The notes below the pieces were generated by a model. It saw only the letters and a list, made by a program, of their open reading frames with translations. It was not told the DNA's origin and did not search any database. Below, in pieces: positions 43,177 through 49,951 of a stretch of DNA of 64,000 nt. This DNA comes from Thiothrix sp. (GTDB lineage: Bacteria > Pseudomonadota > Gammaproteobacteria > Thiotrichales > Thiotrichaceae). The stretch's first letter is position 1. Each line of letters opens with the position of its first letter. Made by a program: the position numbers and the translations under genes. The stretch covers positions 62,001-126,000 of the forward strand of contig NZ_JAQTLS010000006.1 of assembly GCF_028714775.1 (NCBI RefSeq). The letters are read 5' to 3'.

Positions 43177-43185
43177 TTATGCGGC
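43166..43185 (-). other. Perfect hairpin spanning the RT stop codon
   Basis: GCCGCATAA-GA-TTATGCGGC is a 9-bp perfect stem with a 2-nt centre (plus strand), overlapping the last codons of the RT gene. It has no U-tract on the minus strand, so it is more likely a processing or RNA-stability element than a terminator. It separates the adaptation operon from the array leader. Confidence 0.55.
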
Positions 43186-44019
43186 AACCCGTCTGGCCTC
43201 TGGCAACGGCTCACCGAGGAAGATGACCCGGCGGTTACTACGGATGACGCGGGTTTTCTCTGGGTGCAACGTCAAGCCCATGTCATTGAGTTTTTTACGG
43301 GCGAACACCAAGGCTTTTTCTGCCTTACCCTGATCGGTGGCGAACAACAGGAAATCATCCGCAAAGCGCACGAATGGGATGTGGGCATTACCCAATGCTT
43401 GGTCAAACTCGTTCATGTACAAGTTGCAGAACATCGGTGACAAAATCGCCCCTTGCGAAATCCCCCGCGAAGTCCCAAACAAGCTGCTGCTGTGGACACC
43501 CTGTTTCAGCCATTTGTCGATCAGGTTGAGTGCGTCGCTGTCTTTGATGAAGGCTTTCAACTTCTTTTGCAGTGGCGTCAGCGGGATATTGTCAAAGAAC
43601 TTGCTGATGTCCGCATCCACCAGCCAATCCTGCCCGATCCGCACCCGTTCCTTGGTCTTGTCCAAGGCCATTTTGACACTGCGCCCACGCCGGTAAGCGT
43701 AGCTGTCATGATGGAAAATGGCCTCTGCATTCGGTTCCAGCACAATCAGCAAAGCACGCTGCACCAGCTTGTCCCGCAAGTATTGCGCAGAAATGATACG
43801 TTGCTTGCCATCGGGCTTGGTCATTGCAAACTGGCGCAGTGGCTCCGGCTGGTAACGCCCGGATAATACATCCTCCCGGCAAGTCAGCAAGTGGCGCATC
43901 AGGTTGCGCTGCAACTGGTCGCGGTCAACCGTCACCGACCACGGCGTATGCTCGGTTTTCAGCAAATTCCATGCCTTGTCCAGAATGTCAGGCTGCATCG
44001 CCGTTTCAAGAATGCTCAT
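43177..44019 (-). CDS. CRISPR-associated group II-intron-like reverse transcriptase
   Basis: A 280-aa RT without fused Cas1 or Cas6. The RVT_1 core is intact: RDKLVQRALLIVLEPNAEAIFHHDSYAYRRGRS is split in motif order, then LVDADISKFFDNI (motif with the first catalytic Asp), GISQGAILSPMFCNLYMNEFD and the VRFADDFLLF active site (FADD variant of YADD). There is no intron maturase or endonuclease domain. Coupled to cas1 and cas2 upstream, it probably lets the adaptation complex take spacers from RNA, as shown for RT-Cas1 in other type III systems. It is the last gene of the adaptation operon. Confidence 0.93.
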   Translation of the reverse strand: MSILETAMQPDILDKAWNLLKTEHTPWSVTVDRDQLQRNLMRHLLTCREDVLSGRYQPEPLRQFAMTKPDGKQRIISAQYLRDKLVQRALLIVLEPNAEAIFHHDSYAYRRGRSVKMALDKTKERVRIGQDWLVDADISKFFDNIPLTPLQKKLKAFIKDSDALNLIDKWLKQGVHSSSLFGTSRGISQGAILSPMFCNLYMNEFDQALGNAHIPFVRFADDFLLFATDQGKAEKALVFARKKLNDMGLTLHPEKTRVIRSNRRVIFLGEPLPEARRVAA

Positions 44020-44034
44020 GGTCTTTCCCCCTTG

Positions 44035-45030
44035 TTATCCCAAATCAGTTTGCTTTAACACATCACGCACACGCATCACCTGCCCATTGATGATTTCCCC
44101 CAAACCCGCGTGGGGCCAATCGCCACCCCCATCAGGACAAAATGGGCGCGGGCAATGCTGGCGGAATTGCGCCCAAGCCGCATAAAACAGTGGGCGCACC
44201 CCCTTGCTCAGGCGGCAACCTTCGGCTTCACGGTAGTAAAAACTGCCCTTATCCAAGCGGGTGTTATGCAACCACCCCAACACAAAGGCATCCACACTGG
44301 CGCGGAAGATTTCCAGCACATCCAGCGGCAAGGACTCACGTCCCGGATAATCTTGGTGCAAAAAACCCAACGCCGGGTCGAACCCCGCCAGCAACACGGC
44401 ATGGCGCACTTCCCCCAGCATCAGCGTATACCCCAACGACAACAACGCATTGACCGGATCACGCGGCGGTTGGCGGTTGCGCCCATTGAACCCCCATGGT
44501 TCTGCCAGCACTGTCCCTAACAGGGCAAACCATGCTGCCGCCACTTGGCCTTCCAACCCGGTGAGGCTATTGATGCTGGCGGCATCCGGCAGTTTCGCCA
44601 AGGTTTGTGTCACCTGTTGTTGGAAACGCTGCACGCCATCAGGGTCAGCAGCAAACAGGCTTTGCAAGCATTGTGCAGGCAAGCTGTAACCCAACAGTTT
44701 TTGTTGCACGACATAACGCGCCATCACTAACTGTTTGCCCGCGTCATCAGCACAACGGTGTTGCATCCGGCGCACGGGCAATTGGGTTGCCAAGCCAGCC
44801 CCCAAAAAGGCCGTTTGTTGCTTGCCACGCAAGTCCACCAAGATGGCGGGCACACCCGCATCAGCCAAGGCACGCCACACCGCGCTTTCCACCAACGGGT
44901 TGCCGTAGACCACAACCTGCCCCAACATCTGGATGGGCACAGTTTTGGCAGGTTCGTCCGGGCGTTCGATACGTAATGCCCCCGTGACATGGCGCACGGT
45001 GGTTTCTTTACGGTCAATGACCAGTAACAT
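44035..45030 (-). CDS. cas1: CRISPR-associated endonuclease/integrase Cas1
   Basis: A 331-aa Cas1. The N-terminal beta domain includes VVVYGNPLVESAVWRALADAGVPAILVD. The helical catalytic domain shows LSLGYTLMLGEVRHAVLLAGFDPALGFLHQDYPGRESLPLDVLEIFR, broken into the metal-binding Glu (GEV), His (FLHQ) and Glu/Asp (LDVLE) positions. It integrates spacers at the leader end of the arrays with Cas2. It lies 12 nt after cas2 and 15 nt before the RT. Confidence 0.96.
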   Translation of the reverse strand: MLLVIDRKETTVRHVTGALRIERPDEPAKTVPIQMLGQVVVYGNPLVESAVWRALADAGVPAILVDLRGKQQTAFLGAGLATQLPVRRMQHRCADDAGKQLVMARYVVQQKLLGYSLPAQCLQSLFAADPDGVQRFQQQVTQTLAKLPDAASINSLTGLEGQVAAAWFALLGTVLAEPWGFNGRNRQPPRDPVNALLSLGYTLMLGEVRHAVLLAGFDPALGFLHQDYPGRESLPLDVLEIFRASVDAFVLGWLHNTRLDKGSFYYREAEGCRLSKGVRPLFYAAWAQFRQHCPRPFCPDGGGDWPHAGLGEIINGQVMRVRDVLKQTDLG

Positions 45031-45042
45031 GGTTCCCCTCCT

Positions 45043-45375
45043 TTACCCAAATAAGGTTTGCACGACACGACCTATCCAGCCCTGTTCCGGCGTAGCAGCG
45101 GCTTTGCCCGCATACAGCCCTTGCATGGCATTGCTTTGTTGCCCCGCAGCCCAAATGCTGTGCGGCGAATTCACCGGGTACAGGCGGATGTCATCCTCAC
45201 GCAGATGCGCCCGTTCACGTACCCCTTGCAGCGTTTGGGCAAGGTCAGCCGCCGAGCAATGCAGCAAAAACACCGATTTTTGCAGTGGCACGGCCTGTTT
45301 TTTCAGGTAGTAATGCACCTTGCGCAAGCGTTTCTCATCACGCACGTCATACGCCAGAATGTGCCATTGCTTCAT
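45043..45375 (-). CDS. cas2: Cas2 (first of two tandem copies)
   Basis: A 110-aa Cas2. The beta-1 strand HILAYDVRDEKRLRKVHYYLKKQAVPLQKSVFLL is diagnostic, with Asp in AYDV. The domain is followed by a C-terminal extension of about 30 residues that other Cas2 proteins here lack (ending GWIGRVVQTLFG). It resembles the 109-aa Cas2 of array 2 more than its tandem neighbour, judging by the LKKxAxPLQxSVFL block. Confidence 0.9.
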   Translation of the reverse strand: MKQWHILAYDVRDEKRLRKVHYYLKKQAVPLQKSVFLLHCSAADLAQTLQGVRERAHLREDDIRLYPVNSPHSIWAAGQQSNAMQGLYAGKAAATPEQGWIGRVVQTLFG

Positions 45376-45378
45376 GGG

Positions 45379-45666
45379 CTAACCCTCGTACCAAAGTGGC
45401 GCTTGGAAATGGTGGTTTTGCTTGACCGCCGTCACCATGCGCGGGGTGCGTTGCTTATCCATCCACGCCAGCATCAGGCTGTCCGTTTGCGGGTCGATTA
45501 ACCCACTGAGTTGCAGGAACAGCTCCTCCGCCTCCCGCGAACCCAGTTGGCACTCAAACAGCGAGTATTGGGAAGCCAGCCCCCACGCCTTCAGGCAACG
45601 GTGTACCTGACGGCGGCGGCTGTTTTCCACAATGTCGTAAGCGATGACGGCGGCGCTGCGTTTCAT
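45379..45666 (-). CDS. cas2: Cas2 (second tandem copy)
   Basis: A 95-aa Cas2-family protein: AVIAYDIVENSRRRQVHRCLKAWGLASQYSLFECQLG at the N-terminus matches the beta-alpha-beta core. The C-terminal part (ACR: WMDKQRTPRMVTAVKQNHHF) is different from the other copies. Its start overlaps the radical-SAM stop (ATGA) and its stop is 3 nt before the next cas2, so all are translationally coupled. Two unlike Cas2 proteins could form a heterodimer or one may have lost function. Confidence 0.87.
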   Translation of the reverse strand: MKRSAAVIAYDIVENSRRRQVHRCLKAWGLASQYSLFECQLGSREAEELFLQLSGLIDPQTDSLMLAWMDKQRTPRMVTAVKQNHHFQAPLWYEG

Positions 45667-46436
45667 GCGTTGACCCCTTGCAGCATGTCCACATGGAAGT
45701 TGTCCGCTGTACCGATCACGTCACTGTCGAGGGCGCGGCGCACACCATCCGCACCGATGAACAGCGCATTATCATGCTGGTTGTGTTCTGCGCCGCAGCG
45801 TTTGTGGAAGACGCGGTGTGCGCCATCGGTGTGCAGCCAGTCACCGCAGGCTTGACGGCTGTAACCGAGTTTTTCCCAGTTCACGGTGCGCAGGTTAGCG
45901 GTGCAGGTATCATCACCGAACATCTCGATCACCTTGCAGTCCACGCCCAGTTCACGGGTGCGTTTCACGAACTCAGCAGTTTCCTGCACGTCACGCAGTG
46001 GGTGGTTGACCCGCAGTTGCACGGGGAACTGTTGCGCGAGGCGGATGCTGCCTAGCACGTTGTGGATGCTGATGCCCATGCTGGCCTGTTGCGTTGCCGG
46101 GTCGAACGAGTCGATGTGCATTTTCAGCTCGTCGAGGTACGGCAGGGCGGCTTGCAGCAGTTGCGGATGGCCTGCGTGTGAGTCCATCGAGACGTGCGTG
46201 CCGGTAGCTTTGCACTGGCGGGCGATTTCACCCACTTGCTTGTGCAGGGTTGGTTCACCACCGCTGAGGATGATTTCCGCCGGAACGATGTTCGCCGCCG
46301 CCAGTTTGTCGAGGATCGACGTGACCGTGTGCAGATGCAGCAATGATGCACCTTGTTTGTCCTGCCCTTCGTTGTGGCAGTAAGCGCAGGTAGCCGTGCA
46401 GCGGCTGGTCAGCAGGAAGCGGATTTTCAGTGCCAT
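45663..46436 (-). CDS. Radical SAM protein embedded in the CRISPR adaptation operon
   Basis: A 257-aa radical SAM enzyme. The 4Fe-4S/SAM motif Cys13-x3-Cys17-x2-Cys20 (CTATCAYC) lies near the N-terminus; the SAM-contact motif IILSGGEPTLH follows, in a MoaA-like fold. The C-terminal half has four more cysteines (GVDC, DDTC, RQAC, KRCG), which might bind an auxiliary cluster. It overlaps cas2 by 4 nt and follows four micropeptide ORFs. Such neighbours suggest a peptide-modifying (RiPP-like) enzyme, but a nucleotide-modifying role for the adaptation complex is also possible. No known CRISPR function comes to mind. Confidence 0.9.
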   Translation of the reverse strand: MALKIRFLLTSRCTATCAYCHNEGQDKQGASLLHLHTVTSILDKLAAANIVPAEIILSGGEPTLHKQVGEIARQCKATGTHVSMDSHAGHPQLLQAALPYLDELKMHIDSFDPATQQASMGISIHNVLGSIRLAQQFPVQLRVNHPLRDVQETAEFVKRTRELGVDCKVIEMFGDDTCTANLRTVNWEKLGYSRQACGDWLHTDGAHRVFHKRCGAEHNQHDNALFIGADGVRRALDSDVIGTADNFHVDMLQGVNA

Positions 46437-46526
46437 GCGGAATCACCTCATTGGTTATTGCGTTTGTGGGAGTTGAATGGTTCGCATAGGGTTGGGCAGC
46501 CCCGCAGGGCTACCCGCTGGTGTGCG

Positions 46527-46637
46527 TCAGCGTTTGGTATCGCATTTGCACTTGTGTTTGAGGATGGTTGTCACCACCGCGATGGTGATCGGGATGATGA
46601 TGTCCGTGAGGACGGGGGCCGCAATGATTGGCAGCAT
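46527..46637 (-). CDS. Micropeptide 4 (36 aa), hydrophobic with basic Cys-x-Cys tail
   Basis: A 36-codon frame starts ATG at 46637 with AAGGAG 8 nt upstream. The first 27 residues are Ile/Val/Thr/Pro-rich (IIIPITIAVVTTIL), and the end is HKCKCDTKR, a basic tail with Cys-x-Cys. The ending TxILxHxCxCD matches micropeptide 2 nearly residue for residue, so the two are homologous. It is the last peptide before the radical-SAM gene (90 nt). Too short for automatic gene callers; coding status rests on the SD, spacing and homology within the cassette. Confidence 0.7.
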   Translation of the reverse strand: MLPIIAAPVLTDIIIPITIAVVTTILKHKCKCDTKR

Positions 46638-46658
46638 GGTTGTTCTCCTTGTGTCGGT

Positions 46659-46733
46659 TTAGGGTTTGTTGCAGGGGCAGTTGGCTTTAGCGACAACAGC
46701 CGCGACGATCATGACGATTAGGATAATGGGCAT
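46659..46733 (-). CDS. Micropeptide 3 (24 aa), hydrophobic with Cys-x-Cys tail
   Basis: A 24-codon frame with start at 46733 and GAAGGAG 7-8 nt upstream. It has a strongly hydrophobic stretch (IILIVMIVAAVVA) then AKANCPCNKP, so again a C-terminal Cys-x-Cys. It ends 21 nt before the start of micropeptide 4. It may be a membrane-associated peptide or a modification substrate of the radical-SAM protein. Confidence 0.68.
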   Translation of the reverse strand: MPIILIVMIVAAVVAKANCPCNKP

Positions 46734-46813
46734 AGTGTTCTCCTTCGCTTTTACGGATTACTGTGTTTATTTTGTGCAGGTGGCCTTATGACCGCCTGCA
46801 CGTTGGTTGTGGC

Positions 46814-46894
46814 TCAGTCGTCGTTGTCGCAGTCGCAGTTATGGTCGAGGATTACGGTGACGATGGCAGTGATGATGTTGATGATCAGGTTCAT
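46814..46894 (-). CDS. Micropeptide 2 (26 aa), hydrophobic with acidic Cys-x-Cys tail
   Basis: A 26-codon frame, start at 46894, preceded by TAAGGAGG 5-6 nt upstream, the strongest SD in the cassette. The N-terminal part is Ile/Val-rich (LIINIITAIVTVIL). The tail DHNCDCDNDD is acidic with Cys-x-Cys, the charge opposite of micropeptide 4. The TVIL-x-HxCxCD pattern is shared with micropeptide 4. Confidence 0.72.
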   Translation of the reverse strand: MNLIINIITAIVTVILDHNCDCDNDD

Positions 46895-46957
46895 GGTTGC
46901 CTCCTTAACGGCGTGTAATAAAGTGGGCGTAGGTTAAGGCATTTGGATGGCTGCTTA

Positions 46958-46989
46958 ACCGATGGCAAACTTGCGAACTTGCCATCGGT
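46958..46989 (-). other. Long hairpin between micropeptides 1 and 2
   Basis: A perfect 11-bp stem ACCGATGGCAA/TTGCCATCGGT around a 10-nt loop sits 8 nt after the stop of micropeptide 1 and 64 nt before micropeptide 2. It lacks a U-tract. It may limit downstream transcription or protect the mRNA end, so that micropeptide 1 is made in different amounts from the rest. Confidence 0.6.
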
Positions 46990-46996
46990 CGGTGTC

Positions 46997-47101
46997 TCAG
47001 TGGACGATGATTACGTCGTGGAGGATGTCCCACCAATCACGTGGACGGCGGGCATGGAACGGGAAGTGCTTATCCTTGGGGATACGTGGGATGCAGTTCA
47101 T
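46997..47101 (-). CDS. Micropeptide 1 (34 aa), Trp/His/Arg-containing
   Basis: A 34-codon frame, start at 47101, with GAGGA 8-10 nt upstream. Unlike the other three it is not purely hydrophobic: it has MNCIPRIPKDKHFPFH, then RRPRDWWDILHDVIIVH. It is the first gene after the intergenic region that separates the adaptation operon from the CARF gene. Homology to the other peptides is not evident. Coding is plausible from its SD and position. Confidence 0.55.
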   Translation of the reverse strand: MNCIPRIPKDKHFPFHARRPRDWWDILHDVIIVH

Positions 47102-47165
47102 GTTGTTGTCCTCATCTGTTGTTTCGATGGGGACAGTTTGAATGAAAAAATCAGGGCAACGATTT

Positions 47166-47179
47166 ACACAAGCTTGCTG
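47166..47179 (-). promoter_or_regulatory. Weak copy of the locus palindrome ahead of the micropeptide operon
   Basis: The core CAAGCTTG (47169-47176) matches the centre of the TGACAAGCTTGTCA palindrome, but the outer bases match poorly (9 of 14 overall). It stands 65 nt upstream of micropeptide 1, within the range of the better copies. Alone it would not be convincing. Confidence 0.3.
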
Positions 47180-47180
47180 G

Positions 47181-48344
47181 TTAAAAAATGGGCTTCTTGA
47201 GTTGTTTTACAGGGTATTCAAAACTGATGTGTTCAGGCTTCAACTCGTCAGATAAGCTGTATTGCATGGCGTTTTTTTTTCCGCTTGATTGTAGTAAATA
47301 GGCTTTTGCTTTGGGCTTGCCGAGTGTCGCATTAAGTTTTTTATTAATGTTCGTGCGTGGTGCACCAAAGTAGTCGGTATCCATGCTATTAACGCTCTCC
47401 TCAGCATGGATGTAATGTCCAGATTCCTTGGATAGTTCGGCATAAACGGCTTTGAATTCTTCGGCAAGTACCGACTTTGTCACTTTGTCAGCTAACGTAA
47501 TGACAACTTTTCCGGCTTTGTGACGTTGCAACATCCATACATATAATGCCAGTTGAGCAGGTGGCAACTTGATTTCTTCCCCGCCGCAATACAGTGTTAC
47601 CACAGCCTCGTAAACGATACGCACGCTAATAGGTGCAAGCTGCCTTTGAGCAATGGCGATAATGTCGCTGTAACTTTTGTCGGAGTCATTCAATAAATCA
47701 TCAGTCAAACCATCACGCAGGCGGATGAAGGGTAATTTGCCCAGCATTACGTTGACATCGCGGGCATCGAAGCTATCACCCGTCCACTGGTTGGTAATTA
47801 TCTGACTCTGTGCAGTGGGGTAGTAAAAACCGGGTACAGCGTAGCGGTCATCGACCAATACATGTGACATACAGTCTTGGATGCGTCCGAAAACTGACAT
47901 GGCGTAACCAAGATAATAGGTCATAGTCTTACGTCCACCAGCAATGGAAACATGCAGGCTGGAATCTTCTTTTGTCAGTTTGCGCACTTTATCGGTGATG
48001 AAGTTTGCGGCAATTTCATTTTCTTCTGATGTGGTAATGTCATTCAGATACCGCTTGTCTTTACCAATGCAGCACAGGTGAATTTTGTTGGAAGCGGGGG
48101 GTATCATTCCATAGTCACGATACAGTTGGTAAATCTTGCCCGTATCACCCAGCAGTTTTTCTTGTAGATTTGCGTAAACTCCTGCTGTGGTGATGATATA
48201 TATTTCCGTCGGCAGATAAGGTGGTTCTGCTTTTTGGGTCAGTGCGTAAAGTGTTTCAGTAACAATCGCAGGTGTGCCGCCTGCGACCGCCAATAAAATA
48301 CGCTGCTCAAAGTCTTCCGGTTTGGTTTTAGTTATTGTTGTCAT
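47181..48344 (-). CDS. CARF protein, NE0113/TIGR02584 family (Csm6-like), with winged-helix-like C-terminus
   Basis: A 387-aa protein. The N-terminal CARF domain starts ILLAVAGGTPAIVTETLYALTQ and includes the second CARF motif VSIAGGRKTMTYYLGYAMSV, the usual cyclic-oligoadenylate pocket. The C-terminal 150 residues (GGEEIKLPPAQLALYVWMLQ, then NINKKLNATLG and GKKNAMQYSL) look like a winged-helix domain rather than HEPN; no Rx4H motif is seen. It overlaps csx2 by 17 nt and ends the csx16-csx2 operon. A paralogue lies at 59506-60633. It could be a cOA-controlled regulator or a ring nuclease. Confidence 0.85.
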   Translation of the reverse strand: MTTITKTKPEDFEQRILLAVAGGTPAIVTETLYALTQKAEPPYLPTEIYIITTAGVYANLQEKLLGDTGKIYQLYRDYGMIPPASNKIHLCCIGKDKRYLNDITTSEENEIAANFITDKVRKLTKEDSSLHVSIAGGRKTMTYYLGYAMSVFGRIQDCMSHVLVDDRYAVPGFYYPTAQSQIITNQWTGDSFDARDVNVMLGKLPFIRLRDGLTDDLLNDSDKSYSDIIAIAQRQLAPISVRIVYEAVVTLYCGGEEIKLPPAQLALYVWMLQRHKAGKVVITLADKVTKSVLAEEFKAVYAELSKESGHYIHAEESVNSMDTDYFGAPRTNINKKLNATLGKPKAKAYLLQSSGKKNAMQYSLSDELKPEHISFEYPVKQLKKPIF

Positions 48345-49560
48345 GCTTGATGCCCTGTGATGATGATTTTCCTAGTGTCCGCCAGTTTTTGATGTAGTCG
48401 CCGAGGGTGGCACGCAGGGATTGCTCATTTTGCAGAACTTTACTAGATTCTTGTCGCCAGCCTTTGATGCCATGCGCCATGCCGTTACGGATGTCACTGA
48501 GACGTGCAAAACGTCCATCAGTCTTTTGCATGGTTTTTCGGTTGGTTTCGCGCTGGTCGTTAAATTCACTTTGCTGGTCATTAGGCATTGAGTCACTCAG
48601 GCAAGCTTCTTGAGTAAAGATGCTGGCACGTAGATAGTCACCTTGGTGGTAGTAGGCATCTGCAAGTGAGGCTTCCCATTCGGCACGTTGGTTTGGTTTC
48701 CACCATGAGAGGCGGCGTTTGAGTTCGTCACCAAACAAGGAAAGGAATGTGCCGTTACGCCGATCTAATGCCTGATTTAGGCTGGAAAGCTTTTGCCGTG
48801 CTTTGACCACATTAGTGGTACGTTCAAAGAATGCTGCTTCGCGTAGGGTTTGGCATTCGGTATCGCTCCAACCTTCATTTGGCAATAAGTCAGCAAATGG
48901 AGCATAGTTACCGCTAGCATCGTAAGCGGCGAAGGCTTGAATCCAATCCATCGTTCGCAACAAGCCGCGCAAGTTCAGCACAGGGGTTTTACCCGCTTGG
49001 GTCATATCCAGTGCGCCGTAGTAGATACCTTCGACCTCAATGCGCTTGACCCGTTCCAGATAATGCGCTGCCAATAAACCTAGCATGGGAAGGTGTCGGA
49101 AACCGTGGGTTACATCCATGATGACATGTTCTTGTGGTTGGATGTGGTTAGCAATTGCGGCAAGAATACCAATCTGTTCAGAGGTATCACGGGCATAGGG
49201 AATGATCTTCATCTCGACGGCACAACCAAGACGTTTTTCAATTAGTGGTGCGAATTCGTTCAAGATAGTTTCATTCACGCTGTTGCTTTGCGTCAACTCC
49301 ATCAGACGCAAGCGGCTGCTTTCTTGTTCTGTGTCGGTGGCATGGTCTTCGATCAGCACATCCCACATGCTACCGGATGTCCCCAGCAACAGAATTTTTC
49401 CCGGTTGCACATGTTCAGCCAAAGCAAACCCAAAGTAAGCAGTTTTGTATAATTTATCGTCGATTTGGTAGCTGGTTTGGCTATAGCCGCTATGGGGCTT
49501 TTTACCCAAAAAGCTAATTAGGGTAGGCTTGCTCAAGGTATTGGTGTCCTTATTTATCAT
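48328..49560 (-). CDS. csx2: CARF-HEPN ribonuclease, Csx2/TIGR02221 family (Csx1-like)
   Basis: A 410-aa protein. The N-terminus ISFLGKKPHSGYSQTSYQID with KILLLGTSGSMWDVL is typical of the TIGR02221 family and forms the CARF domain; DVTHGFRHLPML follows. The C-terminal HEPN domain has RNGMAH, a perfect Rx4H motif (Arg358, His363). On binding cyclic oligoadenylate made by Cas10 it should cut RNA non-specifically. I prefer the ATG at 49560, 10 nt after csx16; an earlier in-frame codon would run into csx16. Confidence 0.9.
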   Translation of the reverse strand: MINKDTNTLSKPTLISFLGKKPHSGYSQTSYQIDDKLYKTAYFGFALAEHVQPGKILLLGTSGSMWDVLIEDHATDTEQESSRLRLMELTQSNSVNETILNEFAPLIEKRLGCAVEMKIIPYARDTSEQIGILAAIANHIQPQEHVIMDVTHGFRHLPMLGLLAAHYLERVKRIEVEGIYYGALDMTQAGKTPVLNLRGLLRTMDWIQAFAAYDASGNYAPFADLLPNEGWSDTECQTLREAAFFERTTNVVKARQKLSSLNQALDRRNGTFLSLFGDELKRRLSWWKPNQRAEWEASLADAYYHQGDYLRASIFTQEACLSDSMPNDQQSEFNDQRETNRKTMQKTDGRFARLSDIRNGMAHGIKGWRQESSKVLQNEQSLRATLGDYIKNWRTLGKSSSQGIKHDNNN

Positions 49561-49570
49561 GATATAACGT

Positions 49571-49864
49571 TCATTGTGATTTGTGGGCAGAATAGCCTTC
49601 CAACCGTGCACCGTAGCTGCGCATATCATCGGCTGTCAATTCCTTGCCCCGCGCACCAGCAGGCAGTTCCAGCGTAAGATGGAAATACCTGCTGCCGCGT
49701 GCGTTTACTTCAGCTACCAGATTGATTGGCAGTGTTCCAAGGATCGTGTCACCCGGCTGCACGATTTCCACATCGAAATGCGCTAGTCGCTCATCGACGT
49801 GAAAGCCTTCGGATTCTGCCCAGTCCGCAGCACCAGGGTGGCGGGAGATGAAGTAGGTAGTCAT
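49571..49864 (-). CDS. csx16: Csx16 (type III accessory, ring-nuclease family)
   Basis: A 97-aa protein with the family marks MTTYFISRHPGAADWAE, then LAHFDVEIVQPGDTILGTLP and RGKELTADDMRSYGARLE. Csx16 has been described as a ring nuclease that destroys cyclic oligoadenylate signals. It is the first gene of the operon csx16-csx2-CARF, so the off-switch is made together with the RNase it controls. A palindrome copy lies 62 nt upstream. Confidence 0.88.
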   Translation of the reverse strand: MTTYFISRHPGAADWAESEGFHVDERLAHFDVEIVQPGDTILGTLPINLVAEVNARGSRYFHLTLELPAGARGKELTADDMRSYGARLEGYSAHKSQ

Positions 49865-49925
49865 GGTATGCCTTTGTTGTTACAAGAATGCGCAATGTAC
49901 CTCAAGGGAAACGGATTGGCAGGTT

Positions 49926-49939
49926 TGGCAAGCTTGTCA
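49926..49939 (-). promoter_or_regulatory. Locus palindrome ahead of csx16
   Basis: TGGCAAGCTTGTCA matches the consensus TGACAAGCTTGTCA at 13 of 14 positions, 62 nt before the csx16 start and just after the cmr6 gene end. A TGGCA five-mer lies nine bases further on, at the spacing of the third half-site seen in other copies. Confidence 0.6.
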
Positions 49940-49951
49940 TATAAATGAACA

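Noticed and set aside
46441-46526. AGCCC-CGCA-GGGCT hairpin between micropeptide 4 and the radical-SAM gene
   Set aside because: A 5-bp stem without a U-tract is too weak to call a terminator or attenuator.
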